DNA from: Bicyclus anynana
Lineage: Eukaryota > Arthropoda > Insecta > Lepidoptera > Nymphalidae
Assembly (NCBI RefSeq): GCF_947172395.1
Contig: NC_069085.1
Coordinates: 776,112-840,111, forward strand
Direction: 5' to 3'
DNA length: 64,000 bases
Shown piece by piece: positions 42,691 to 53,540 of this stretch. The position numbers and the translations under genes were made by a program. Below the pieces are notes generated by a model, which had not been told where the DNA came from, made no database searches, and saw only the letters and a program-made list of their open reading frames with translations. Each line of letters starts with the position of its first letter. The stretch's first letter is position 1.

Positions 42691-42838
42691 CTAAACGGCT
42701 CGCAGAAACGTAACTAAACTAACACCTTATAGTATATCACAGACACTTGGTAATATTTTGATAATCAAAAATAAAATTTAAATAAAAAAAAATTAAAAAC
42801 GTTACACGACCAAGCCGCCCGACGGCCGTTCGGAAACT
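42691..42838 (-). promoter_or_regulatory. Acsl: Candidate non-coding first exon and TSS of Acsl (proximal)
   Basis: A consensus-like donor TTTAG/GTGAGTCG begins at 42690. About 148 nt upstream, TCAGTTT on the minus strand (A at 42838) fits the insect initiator. A GC-richer block with ggccgtcgggcggcttgg surrounds it and no TATA box is seen. No ATG lies in the predicted exon. It could feed the 26234 acceptor, but it might instead belong to an unrelated non-coding transcript. Confidence 0.4.
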
Positions 42839-43905
42839 GAATAGTGAATACCGTTTTGGAAATTTCGTTCCCGCCGTTGCTCGTTCGCTCCATGGCCGTG
42901 ATCCACGTCTAGGGTTGACACGTCATCGAAAGAAACCAATTTGCATTGTACAGACAGTTCGTCTACACTTGGTCAATTATTAAGACCATACGGTAACTTT
43001 AGACTAGGAAATTCCTATTCATATACTCTTTAAGATTAATTATAAGAAACAGTCTTAATAAGTACACGTGTTAGCAACACTTAGTATAAAAGTAAACTTG
43101 TTCGTCTGAACTTAGTCAACTATTAATACCACACGTCAACTCTCGATTAGGAAATTCCCAGGTACAGTGGGACTATTCTGTGAACTTCAAAAGTATTACC
43201 TGCATCTAATCTAAGGATAACTTTTTATGGATGTTGGAGGCACTAACTAGCGATGTGTATGCGTATAGTCTGAATATATTTATTTATATTTGTTTACTTT
43301 CATAAAATTCAAAATGGTGGCCGGCCATAGGTCACTATCTCCGAACCCCTTTCATCAGTTGGAACAAAGATGATAATAAGAAGCATCCTTTGTACATTAA
43401 CAAAAGTCAATATGAAAATTATTTAACTACGTTGATCTAGTGACAGATCCTATTACCCGCAGAACCAAGCCACGGTTAACTAACCCACGATCATCTGTTA
43501 GTGATCGTTAAATAATCAAATATCACCCTAATCCCGCCTACCCGGATCAGCGAGGTGATTGAAAGCTCCGTGTCCTTCCTTCCTTTAAGGAGCGACGCCG
43601 CTCGAGACCTGTAGGAGGTTATTAAAATAGGCTGATAATGATGAAAAGTTTTATAAGACAGTGACAACCTTATCGATTAATTGACATAAGCGGAGTAAAG
43701 TAGCCTATTACGTGCAGAAAACAACAAAGTAGATAAACCTGCTCAAGGTGGAACAGCTGAAGCAAAAACAAAGGATGTTGCCCGCTAGTGCCTCTGTTTA
43801 AATGGCACTTTGTATTGCAACATTCCAGTAATATAGTAAACGATAAACTATATATATTTGAAAATAAATAACGGAGACAGAGGTTGGTAAACAAGTTTTA
43901 TACAA

Positions 43906-44096
43906 TCTATATTAATATTATAAAGCTGAAGAGTTTGTTGGCTTGAACGCGCTAATCTCAGGAACTACTGGTCCGATTTGAAAAATTCTTTCAGTGTTAG
44001 ATAGCCTATTTATCGAGGAAGGTTATATGCTATATATTATCCCCGTATTCCTACGGGAACGGGAACCACGCGGGTAAAACTGCATTCATCAGCTAG
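43906..44096 (+). mobile_element. Short non-autonomous Helitron-like element, full length
   Basis: TCTATATTAATATTATAAAG starts it and cgcgggtaaaactgcattca with tcagCTAG ends it, before a T. It has the same body as 19135-19328; the hairpin is mutated here (CGCGGG with CTGC). Confidence 0.75.
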
Positions 44097-44726
44097 TTAA
44101 TCATATATTTATATTATATCCGATCTTTATTGCACATAGTTAAGGATCTTACTAAAAACGTCTGGTATCTATTAAAATAACCTGATCCAAATAGTCAATA
44201 AGTTTTAGAGCTACGACACCAGAGTGCCGCTGCCGCACATACCTTTATTACTACGGATCATTATGAAATTATTATGAAACAGTTCACATTTGGATGAATG
44301 GAAATAAAAAAAAAACTATAATAAAAACTGTTTCGTTAAATGTAACGGGAACCTCGGGAAAGGGCGTGATGATATTACGAGTAAAAGTTACTTGCTTATA
44401 AACTAACTAAATTTTTTTCGAACGTCTTCCAGAGCGCTCATAAAATGATTGGACTGCCAAAAATTTGCGGCTTCGACCACGACCAGCCTTAAAGCGGCCA
44501 ATGTCGGGCTAATGCAGTTGTTATTCTGCGCTAGTGTAACACTGGCTGGCTGGGCCACATTACACAGAACTAGTGCGCGTGAGCCCATTGCAAACCGTAC
44601 TTAGCTTAGTCGCAACTAAAAAAATCTTAGTACTCATAATAGGCTAAAAGTACTTGCATCGGGGTTCGGGTTAGATAGTGATGTTTGCATTATCGAAATA
44701 TGTTCATTAATTAAAACCTAATAATA

Positions 44727-45060
44727 TTTTTTTTTTTTTTTTTATTCTTTACAAGTTAGCCCTTGACTACAATCTCACCTGATGGTAAGTGATGATGCAG
44801 TCTAAGATGGAAGCGGGCTAACTTGTTAGGAGGAGGATGAAAATCCACACCCCTTTCGGTTTCTACACGGCATCGTACCGGAACGCTAAATCGCTTGGCG
44901 GTACGTCTTTGCCGGTAGGGTGGTAACTAGCCACGGCCGAAGCCTCCCACCAGCCAGACCTGGACAAATTAAGAAAATCTCAATCTGCCCAGCCGGGGAT
45001 CGAACCCAGGACCTCCGTCTTGTAAATCCACCGCGCATACCACTGCGCCACGGAGGCCGT
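44727..45060 (-). mobile_element. tRNA-derived SINE type A, full length
   Basis: On the minus strand it has gacggcctccgtggcgcagt, ggtatgcgcggtggatttac and ggttcgatccccggctgg, with the full body. It ends gggctaacttgtaaagaata followed by a long A tract. It is the best reference copy for the family here. Confidence 0.88.
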
Positions 45061-45183
45061 CAAAAATATGCATTAAATAAGATTTATATTTTGTTGATGC
45101 AAAATTGCAAGTAGATTTTGTAGTAACCGTGGTAATATTTTTCGATAAACCTTCGATAGGCATTGAAAGAAAAGTTGTTTGTT

Positions 45184-45224
45184 GTGATTTCATACATAGC
45201 TGTAACAGTTATGTATGAAATCAC
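45184..45224. repeat. 15-bp perfect inverted repeat with 11-nt loop
   Basis: gtgatttcatacata at 45184-45198 pairs exactly with 45210-45224. A further cgatttcatacc follows at about 45238, so the arm sequence is partly repeated a third time. Confidence 0.65.
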
Positions 45225-45459
45225 TAAATGAAAAATCCGATTTCATACCATTACTATACGATAAAACCATTAGAGACGGTATTTTATTTTAAAGATTCGA
45301 AATAATACTTGAGATTTTTAAAAACATTCCTGTATATATAAACGTAAAAAATATTATAAAGGATACCGCAAAGAATCTAATAATATTGGAAAAAAATCAG
45401 TGTGTAGAAATCCACTAACTATAGAAACTTTATTTTATGTCTGTCTGTCTGAAACTGTC

Positions 45460-45625
45460 AAAAAAAATTTAGATGAGGAAACCAATCGAAATATGAAGAA
45501 TATTTGCCACATCTTGTCGGGAAAGACTGTATTAGGAGTAGGTACGACAATAGACCAACGGGCCGGGGATCGAACCACCACCCCTCAGTGATGAGCCCAG
45601 CCGCTCATACCGTTGAGCTATTGAC
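45460..45625 (-). mobile_element. tRNA-derived SINE type D head
   Basis: The minus strand reads gtcaatagctcaacggtatg (A box TAGCTCAACGG), then ctgaggggtggtggttcgat and ccccggcccgttgg (B box GGTTCGATCCC). The spacing of the two boxes is tRNA-like, but acceptor-stem pairing is not convincing, so it is a SINE head and not a tRNA gene. The tail border is approximate. Confidence 0.6.
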
Positions 45626-47812
45626 ATTAACATGCGATGGACCCCTGCCTCCTCAACTACTAAACCTACTAGTAAAGACAGTCACCGGTTTGGAAGCTGG
45701 TTCGGCTTAGAACAGCCGGCAGTAAACTCAACAATTCCCATTTTAAATTCAACATTCTTTATAATGTTTATATTTATTTTTATTTTATTTATTATCATTG
45801 CACCTTGAGACCCCAACATCCATTGGTTCTTCGAAGTTTAGTATTTTGTTTTTGTCTTGCATCCACAATCCGAATTGCTTCGCACGGAATTTCGTCAATT
45901 GTTTTCAGAGAAATTCTTGGCAGATTGCCAATTCTAACATGATGCAATAAACACTTTCCGTGTTAATGACCTATCAATTACTGAAGCCAGTCGGATTAGT
46001 GCCAACATTGAGTGACAAATTTCGAAAATGATGTATATCCATCACTGATAACATATAGGAAGGTATATTAGGTAGATAAACTATTGCAGGAATTTACAAA
46101 TCTTATTAATCCTACTATTCTTAATCCGATTAATACGAGATTATCTACTAGCAGAGCCCCGCGACTTCGTCCACTTTTTCAGATATTTTCACCGTCCAAA
46201 CTTATTGAAATAGGGGCTCTATTATGTTATTCTAAACTTAGCTTTATCTATCTGTAAAAGCCCTATTAATATCCATAGCCATAACATTCATTCGTTTATT
46301 GTTGTTTTTTTTTTACTTCATAACAATATAGAGCTGAAAAAAAATATTCCTTACAAAGGATTCTACTCAATAACACCTACTCCGACATTTTGGTATAAAT
46401 ATCTTCTACTTCACATAGGTCTTACTATTCTGTCAAAGTCACGAAGTTGAGCCGTTTATCGATTTCTTTATAAACGGAAACCGCTCAGGATTAAATTGTA
46501 TAAATTAATAAAGCTTAAGATGACCAATAACTTCACCAGCGCCTCACATAATACCGTGCAGCTATCAAGACTTACGATATAATATCGTCTACCATACAAA
46601 TGCCGTGACGGTATTAAACTCCCACGGTACAGTAAGCTACGAAATCACGGACAAAGACTAATGACATAAAACAGCATAAATACCAATAATCACAGACGGT
46701 ACACGCTACGGATACGACAATCTAAGACCGTCATATCGCGTCAAGGCAGAATGATCTCTGTGCTAACGAAATAAGAGCCAATAACCGAGAACAGTGATTA
46801 AGTCTTTTTTTATCTGACAGACTCCTACACGCGTAAGACAATAGTGAAGAGTCTGAGGAATGACCTAAGCAAGGAACGTCGTGACAGGGCAACCATCATG
46901 CTTTCAATTTAAAGACGAAAACTTACTTGTTTTTTTTTTAGAAATTTATGAATTGAATTTGAATTTGCCTTTGAATTTTATTAAAATATACATATAACTA
47001 TAAAATGATTTTCATGTAAGATTGTATGAATACAAATGCATATTGATTGCAGTAAAAGAACTATTTGATGATCATATTCATAAGCGTGTTCTTGCAATCT
47101 TGTTAAAATGTTTGCTTAAAGGATTTTAAGTGAAAAAAAAGATGGTAACCATAAAGGCGCATTTTCACTAGTGATATTAGATACTAGTGTGACATGTCCC
47201 AGATACCGATATACTATAGATGAATATCGCTCGACATTCACTTAGTTGACCGTGCGTATGTTGTGAGACAATGTCTCGCGACATATGACTCGTTCGAGCA
47301 TCTACTAGCGACCCGCTAACGCAACTTGGGACGTCAGGCGACAGCGCGCGGGACATGTGAATTTCGTGTCGAGCGACAGTCGCGCGAACAATGTCCCCTA
47401 ATTAAAATTAAAATGCTGCTTAAGACTTCAACAATAATAAAATTGCTATAAGATAACAAAGTACATAGCAAGATTGAGAAATACGAGTAAGTTCCGGTGA
47501 TAGTGCAGTGAGCGATAAACAACATAATTTATCTGCAGAATAATTAATTTATAATCTTTGAACTAATGAGTTGTTTGTATTCGCGCTTGCAATTAAATTT
47601 TATAAACATTATTATCATCCGACACAAGTTACCGTTACAAGACCAATAATTAACTTAAAGACTTACTTATTCCTTGCACAAGTTTCTTTGAGACTGTATA
47701 AATTGAAGTATCCCTTTAATAACATACTTAAAAGAGGTTCTGTATTTAATCTGTATGTCTGCAATTTTTGCATAGAATTATAATGTTTTCGTTATTTAAA
47801 TATACTATGCAC

Positions 47813-48430
47813 AAAAATTAAGGGAGCAGAAAAAAAATACAAATTTTTGGGGGATTTTCAACAGGCTGTAACTTATACAAAAATGGCTTAAGCAAAAAAA
47901 AAAAGCAAATTGTAGCTCTAAGTGTTTAGTTTTTGGATCTGAGTTTGAAAATTTTTTTTTGAAAATATTTTTCGAGTAATACTAAGAAAACCACCGAAAA
48001 AAAATTTTTCGAAATTTTTTTGGTTTTTTTTTTTAATCTACGGACGTGGAAAAAATTTTTTCGACTCAACCTCCATATGGACCGGATAGCTTGTTTATTC
48101 AGATTTAATTTTGTTTTTTTTAAATCTCGATACGAGCATTTCTCGCTGAGATATCGATGTTTGAATGGAAAAAGATCATTTTAAAGTTATGTAAAGCCCG
48201 CAGCACTAATACGGCGACTTAGAAAAGTTTGTAAATAGGACTGTCCTACAAAAGCGGACAGCGTGGTGTCAGTAGGAGCGGATGGTGGATAACGGAAGGC
48301 GGCACTCGGTTGCGTGAAGCGTCGGCAGATCGGCCGCGGTGGGATAATGGACCGGGCCGAAGTCCAACGTCCCGGCCGGGAATAGACGCGGTAGCGGCTT
48401 ATAGACTTGGGGAGAATGCACAGTTGCACA
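47813..48430. other. Unusual patch: A/T homopolymer block followed by a GC-rich block
   Basis: gcacaaaaattaagggagca starts a stretch with many runs of 8-11 A or T. At 48185-48430 the composition switches to GC-rich (gatcggccgcggtgggataa, ccgggccgaagtccaacgtc). The minus-strand frame 48187-48480 has no known domain. The pattern suggests part of a transposable element, class unknown. Confidence 0.3.
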
Positions 48431-48640
48431 CGTCCCATTCCACCTTTGGACATTTGCACACAGACTAGTGTTAGCTTCAATATTAATCTTGGTAGATCTT
48501 TGGAAAAAGGCGTGAGGTGTCTACTCTATGGACACCGGTCAGAACGAAGTTCCTTTCACTTTCTTTTTCGGTTTTGCGTTTGCTATACATTCACGTCGAT
48601 AGAGAAAACGAACGTGAAAAATTTACGATATCATCATTCA

Positions 48641-48812
48641 TTATCAACCCATATTCGGCTCACTGCTGAGCTCGAGTCTTCTCTCAGAATGAGAGGGGTT
48701 AGGCCAATAGTCTACCACGCTGGCCCAATGTGAATTGGCAGACTTCACACACGCAGAGAATTAACAAAATTCTCTGGTATGCAGGTTTCCTCGCGATGTT
48801 TTTCCTTCACCT
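48641..48812 (-). mobile_element. tRNA-derived SINE type B, 3' half
   Basis: ttatcaacccatattcggct to tgcaggtttcctcgcgatgt matches the low-coordinate half of 37882-38180. The tRNA head is absent. Confidence 0.75.
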
Positions 48813-49578
48813 TCAAAAAAATATATTTATTATGGATAAAATAAATAACGATAAATTAAACATTGAATGATCTGGAACAAACAACACGTGTTGATAAACA
48901 TTGCACACCGAGTTTGGCTTTAGTATAGTGAGTTCTCTAAAACTTAACCCGTCACCGCCTATAAAAGACTCAGTAGAAGGACATAAGTTCAATTAATTAA
49001 TAATAATATATAATTGTGAACAAATAAGATAAACATTAATGTTCATTGTTCAGAATGCACTTTACCCGGCGCCCGCCTCCGATAAGCAATAAAAAAGTTC
49101 GTATCTCCATCCCTTGCAGAGACAAGATTACAGCATCGCTCCAGACGCCCCTCCCAGCCTCCCGATAACGTATCTATTGACCTTCAACTGATAATTGCAG
49201 GGCTGAAGTTCACATGATACAGTGCATGTCTATACAAAAAAAGATCGTATAATTTAATGGCCCACTATAGGGCTAACGTCCTATGGAAAGGGGATATAGA
49301 GCTTATACCCATCGCGCTACTCCAATGCGAGTTGGCGGACTTATAGTGATAATGTTTCTACATCCACTGAATGTTAATGTTAATGATCCGGACAGATGGC
49401 GACGGGAAGCACAAAGTTATATTGTAGTCATCGGTTGTTCATTCAATAGTAGTATTCAAATTAAACTTATAGATACCTGTCATAAGATACAAAAGTAAAT
49501 AAAATAACTACAATCGCCTCGAATCATGAATGCCCTAGGACTGATATTAAAAACCATTTCAACATTCAAAGCTTTTCG

Positions 49579-49890
49579 ACGGCCTCCGTGGTGCAGTGGT
49601 ATGCGCGGTGGATTTACAAAACGGAGGTCCTGGGTTCGATCCCCGGCTGGGTCGATTGAGATTTTCTTAATTGGTTCAGGTCTGGCTGGTGGGAGGCTTT
49701 GGCCGTGGCTAGTTACCACCCTACTGACAAAGACGTACCGCCAAGCGATTTAACGTTCCGGTACGATGTCGTGTAGAAACCGAAAAGGGGTGTGGATTTT
49801 CATCCTCCTCCTAACAAGTTAACCCGCTTCCATCTTAGACTGCATCATCACTTACCAACAGGTGAGATTGTAGTAAAGAAAAAAAGAAAA
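49579..49890 (+). mobile_element. tRNA-derived SINE type A, full length
   Basis: cggcctccgtggtgcagtgg and tatgcgcggtggatttacaa, then gggttcgatccccggctggg, give clean A and B boxes. The body and the A-rich end (aaagaaaaaaagaaaa) are present. Confidence 0.88.
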
Positions 49891-50039
49891 GTGATAAATA
49901 AGTACAGTGTGATGAAGGTCATGCTTAACATTTTAGGTCTGTGTCTACTCTGAGTCAAAAACCCTACTCCTTAAGTTTTAACTATTGTGGAAAATCATAA
50001 TTAAAATTTCAATAATACCGATTTTTGAATAGTTATAGC

Positions 50040-50230
50040 TTACCAGCGGACGCCTGCGGCTTTGCTCGCCCATAGACCTACTTAATCCGGCCCTAACGCA
50101 AAATCCGTTCTTAGCGGATACCTACTATCTATAGACTACCTCCCTGCCAAATTTCAACTTTGTATGTCATGCGGTTTTCGAGATTTCCTGATGAATGACC
50201 TTCCACATTTATATGTAGGTATACATATAA
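50040..50230 (+). repeat. Dispersed repeat type C, longest copy
   Basis: ccagcggacgcctgcggctt, agacctacttaatccggccc, cgcaaaatccgttcttagcg, then cctccctgccaaatttcaac and gcggttttcgagatttcctg. Related copies are at 13786, 14100 (inverted) and 18900. Confidence 0.6.
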
Positions 50231-50618
50231 ATAATAAGAAGATAGGAACCCCATAATCATTTAGCAATTGAGGCGTAGTTGGCAAAAAAAATAAAAAATA
50301 TACAAATAACAGGAAAGGTATGGTTGATCCCCATATTGAACTTCAATTGATTTTTTGCATGTACTCTACCTGCTCATAATTACATGCAAATAAGAGCATG
50401 CTTTGGCTATTGTTTTATAAATACATAGATTTCATGTTTATTTATACCAGTTGATTATTCATGAACTAGATAATAATTAGAGGGTTATATGCATATTGTA
50501 GGTGCAATTTGCATATTTTGCTCATTTTTACTTGTTAATGCATATTTTGTCTAAAACTAATGTAATTTATTATTTTCAAAATATAATTTAATGAACAGTT
50601 AACAGTGGCTTTAAAGTC

Positions 50619-50710
50619 GTGAATATAGATAAATGTATCTATATTCACCAGAATATAGATAAACATATATATACACCAGAATATAGATTAAACATATCTA
50701 TATTCACCAT
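50619..50710. repeat. Minisatellite of three imperfect units of about 30 bp
   Basis: Each unit has gaatatagataaa or a variant, then atNtatattcacca or a variant. Units begin near 50621, 50651 and 50679. Each unit is itself partly palindromic (atagat with atctat). The frame over it (50619-50804) is not a credible gene. Confidence 0.65.
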
Positions 50711-51952
50711 TGGCGAAGAATGGAATTTGAAGAAGGTAAGCCGTCCCAAAGAAAAGGAAAACCATACTACAGTTTCTCACACATCCTTACATATATATTC
50801 ATAACAATAACGAATATGTTTGTATGGATTTTTGAAAGGTAACAAAGGCCTTTAAGCACTCTTCGCAGCTGATATTCACGCTGTCATGATAGAATACTCC
50901 AAATAAAAACTAAGGACTTTTAGTATAGTAGCTCAAGCTCAAAAAGGATAAACTTTTAGTACAAATAAAAGAAATTTAATTTTTACAAAAGCAGTTGTAA
51001 TGTTGAACCCCACAAACAAACTCTACTTAACTTATTGGTCTTAACAGCCTGGCTATGGGCTCAGAATATTGTCTCACAAAGGTCAAAGGGCCAAGGAGTT
51101 AGTTTAATGGATACTTAAGAAGAGCAGTCATAAAATCTCAGACTTAAGAGTCTTAGATACTCAATTCAATGGGCAAATAAAACATATTATACCCCTTTTT
51201 CAAACAACATAATATTTTTAGAGCTCATTGTACTGTGGGAAGCGTCAGTAAAAATAAAGAGATCACACAATTATATATCAAATAGAGATATACTTATTAT
51301 GATCTAACAAAATAGATTTACAAAATATTGCTGTGATTAGTTTATATGCTGTAGATGTGAGTGCAAAATAAATACCATCGAAATGTCCGTATAACCTCAC
51401 TAACTTACAACTTAAACTGAAGAAGGACAACCTGACTGCTCTGGCGTAATAAATATATAAAATAAAAATATTAAGCAAGTTATAATTTATTAAATATGTA
51501 CTTAGTAAGTCAATAAATAAATGTTATTTTCATTTATTATTTTTTGTAATTCTTTATATGAACAGGTATCTAAAAGTGTTCTAGCAGATTCCTACCAAAC
51601 TTAAAGCCACTGGCCCTAGAACACAGGCTCACTGCTTGTGGCAAATAGAGAGACACATCAAGGAGCAACTTATCTATGCCTGTGCAATATAATTGAAAAT
51701 TTTGTGAAATCAGAATGTCATGAAATTAACTAGAATAAAGACCTTAATTACTTTTTGTCATCAAACAAAGCTAAGAACACTCTTGATTAAGTCATCAAAA
51801 TTTGATTTCATTTGAGACCCCATTCAAGTATATTTGCAGACATTCAGTTATTCTTCCCCAATTTGACCCCCCACAACCTTTTAATGGCTCAACCGATTTT
51901 TATCAAACATGTCTAAGAAGTAAGAACAATTGCACGTAAGTTATAGTAACAA

Positions 51953-52029
51953 ATACATGCATGCCCTGGGCCAGATTCAAACCTATGGCCTCTGAGTCAA
52001 AGTAGAGGTGATATTCACTGGGCTATCAT
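51953..52029 (-). mobile_element. tRNA-derived SINE type B, head fragment
   Basis: The minus strand reads atgatagcccagtgaatatc, cctctactttgactcagagg, ggtttgaatctggcccaggg and catgcatg, matching the head of 37882-38180. Confidence 0.65.
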
Positions 52030-53446
52030 ATTAATCATACCCACATAAAAGCACCAAAATTTAAAAGATAATAAGCTTTACTGAATTTTAAATGAATTCC
52101 ATGATTATATTGTCATCAATTAACATAAATTATCATGAATGTATTTAAAAGTTTAATTTGCTATTCACTAAAATCATCATTACAGTCACGAAGATAAATA
52201 AGAAGTAATAGTGTTTAATTATTTAAATATATTTGCTTAATGTTAATAGCTTCATATATGTGTATTAAAATTGTACAATTAGAAATATTTTAAAATTTAA
52301 ACTATTAGATAAGTGTTACTAATTATAAACCACATAAAGCTGAATAATATGTATAATAACTGAGTTCTAGCTATGTTTTATATTTAATAGGTTCTAGTGG
52401 ACATCTGCAATTTTGTTTATGTGAAATTTAGTAATTCACAATTACCATGATTACTGTAATCATAGATTTTTCAGGGGTTAAATAGCCTACATGTTGCTCA
52501 AAAAGCTCCTCCATCTTCCAGTGAAGGTCCCATTCGCTTCAGCCATTTCAGAGATAAGAGAGAAATTTTTCTTTAGAAATTTGATCAGTTAGTAAATAGT
52601 TTACACCACCATTATTTTGAAATAACTGACAGGCACATTAATTTTATTTATATATGTATTGATTAATTAGAAATACTAGGTTTATCTTAGTAGACACTAT
52701 TAATTAATTATTTTCACAGGAATGCAACACCGAAAGTAAAGGTTTTTGTTCTCTGATGTGTTGTCCAAGTGCCTGCTTGTTACCTGAGCTTACCAAGTAG
52801 GAAAATCCAGGTGGATTTAATCATCCATCACCTATTATGCAAGAGAAGACAGAATAAAAATTAACCTAATCTGCAGTAATCAGTCTTTTAGAACAGTACA
52901 TCCATGGGACATTCACTATGGTGATAAAAATAGTATTAATCTTTTGGAGGCTTAAATGGTGAGCAAAGAAACATGTGAGTAATTACTGCCGGCGTTTATG
53001 TGGTTCATTTATCAGCACCTAAAATACCATAATATTGTTTGTAGAAAGTATATAAGCAAGTTTCCAAAATACATTTTTAAATAATAGAAAGAAGGTTTGA
53101 TTTACTTTAGATCCAACGTTTTCACAAAATGGTATATACAGTACGTAGTATTTTATTAAATATTACATTTCTTACGAAAAGTGGGTAGATCTACGGTGAT
53201 CTAATTTAACGTATTTGAAACATTTCCTGGCTAACGAGTGAGTTATAATAATTTGTTATAACACGTTTCATATTCTTAACAAATTGTACATTTATTTAAA
53301 GTGTTGATTCAGCTCAATATTTACAAGAACCATTGAAGTAATTAACGTTTAAACTCAGGAATAGAGGTTAGAGAAATTCTTACATGAAAGTCACCCGCAA
53401 TAAAGTCGTAGTTCAGAAAATATTAAATAACAAAACGTGGACTTAC

Positions 53447-53540
53447 TGTATGGCTCGTTTCTGTCTTCGCGGAGTAAATATCACTTGTAAATTATCACCG
53501 AATTTTAAATTAAACTTGATAAACACTACCACAATGTATA
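53447..53540 (-). promoter_or_regulatory. Acsl: Candidate distal non-coding first exon and promoter of Acsl
   Basis: A donor ATACA/GTAAGTCC begins at 53446 on the minus strand. The upstream exon sequence (ctccgcgaagacagaaacga) has no ATG. An inverted CCAAT box (gattggtt) lies at about 53563-53570. If used it would splice across about 27 kb to the 26234 acceptor. The start is not defined, and another transcript could own it. Confidence 0.3.

Larger units (their letters stand above)
42839..53446. other. Repeat-rich AT-rich stretch, no gene seen
   Basis: It holds SINE types A, B and D, a Helitron-like element, repeat C and GC-richer patches, all listed separately. Short frames (43670-43894, 44403-44588, 47334-47525, 51278-51478) show no known domain. 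LINE-tail-like phrases occur near 43500-43640. Confidence 0.5.

Noticed and set aside
45540..45620. tRNA gene on the minus strand
   Set aside because: Box spacing is good but the acceptor ends do not pair; a SINE head is the better reading.
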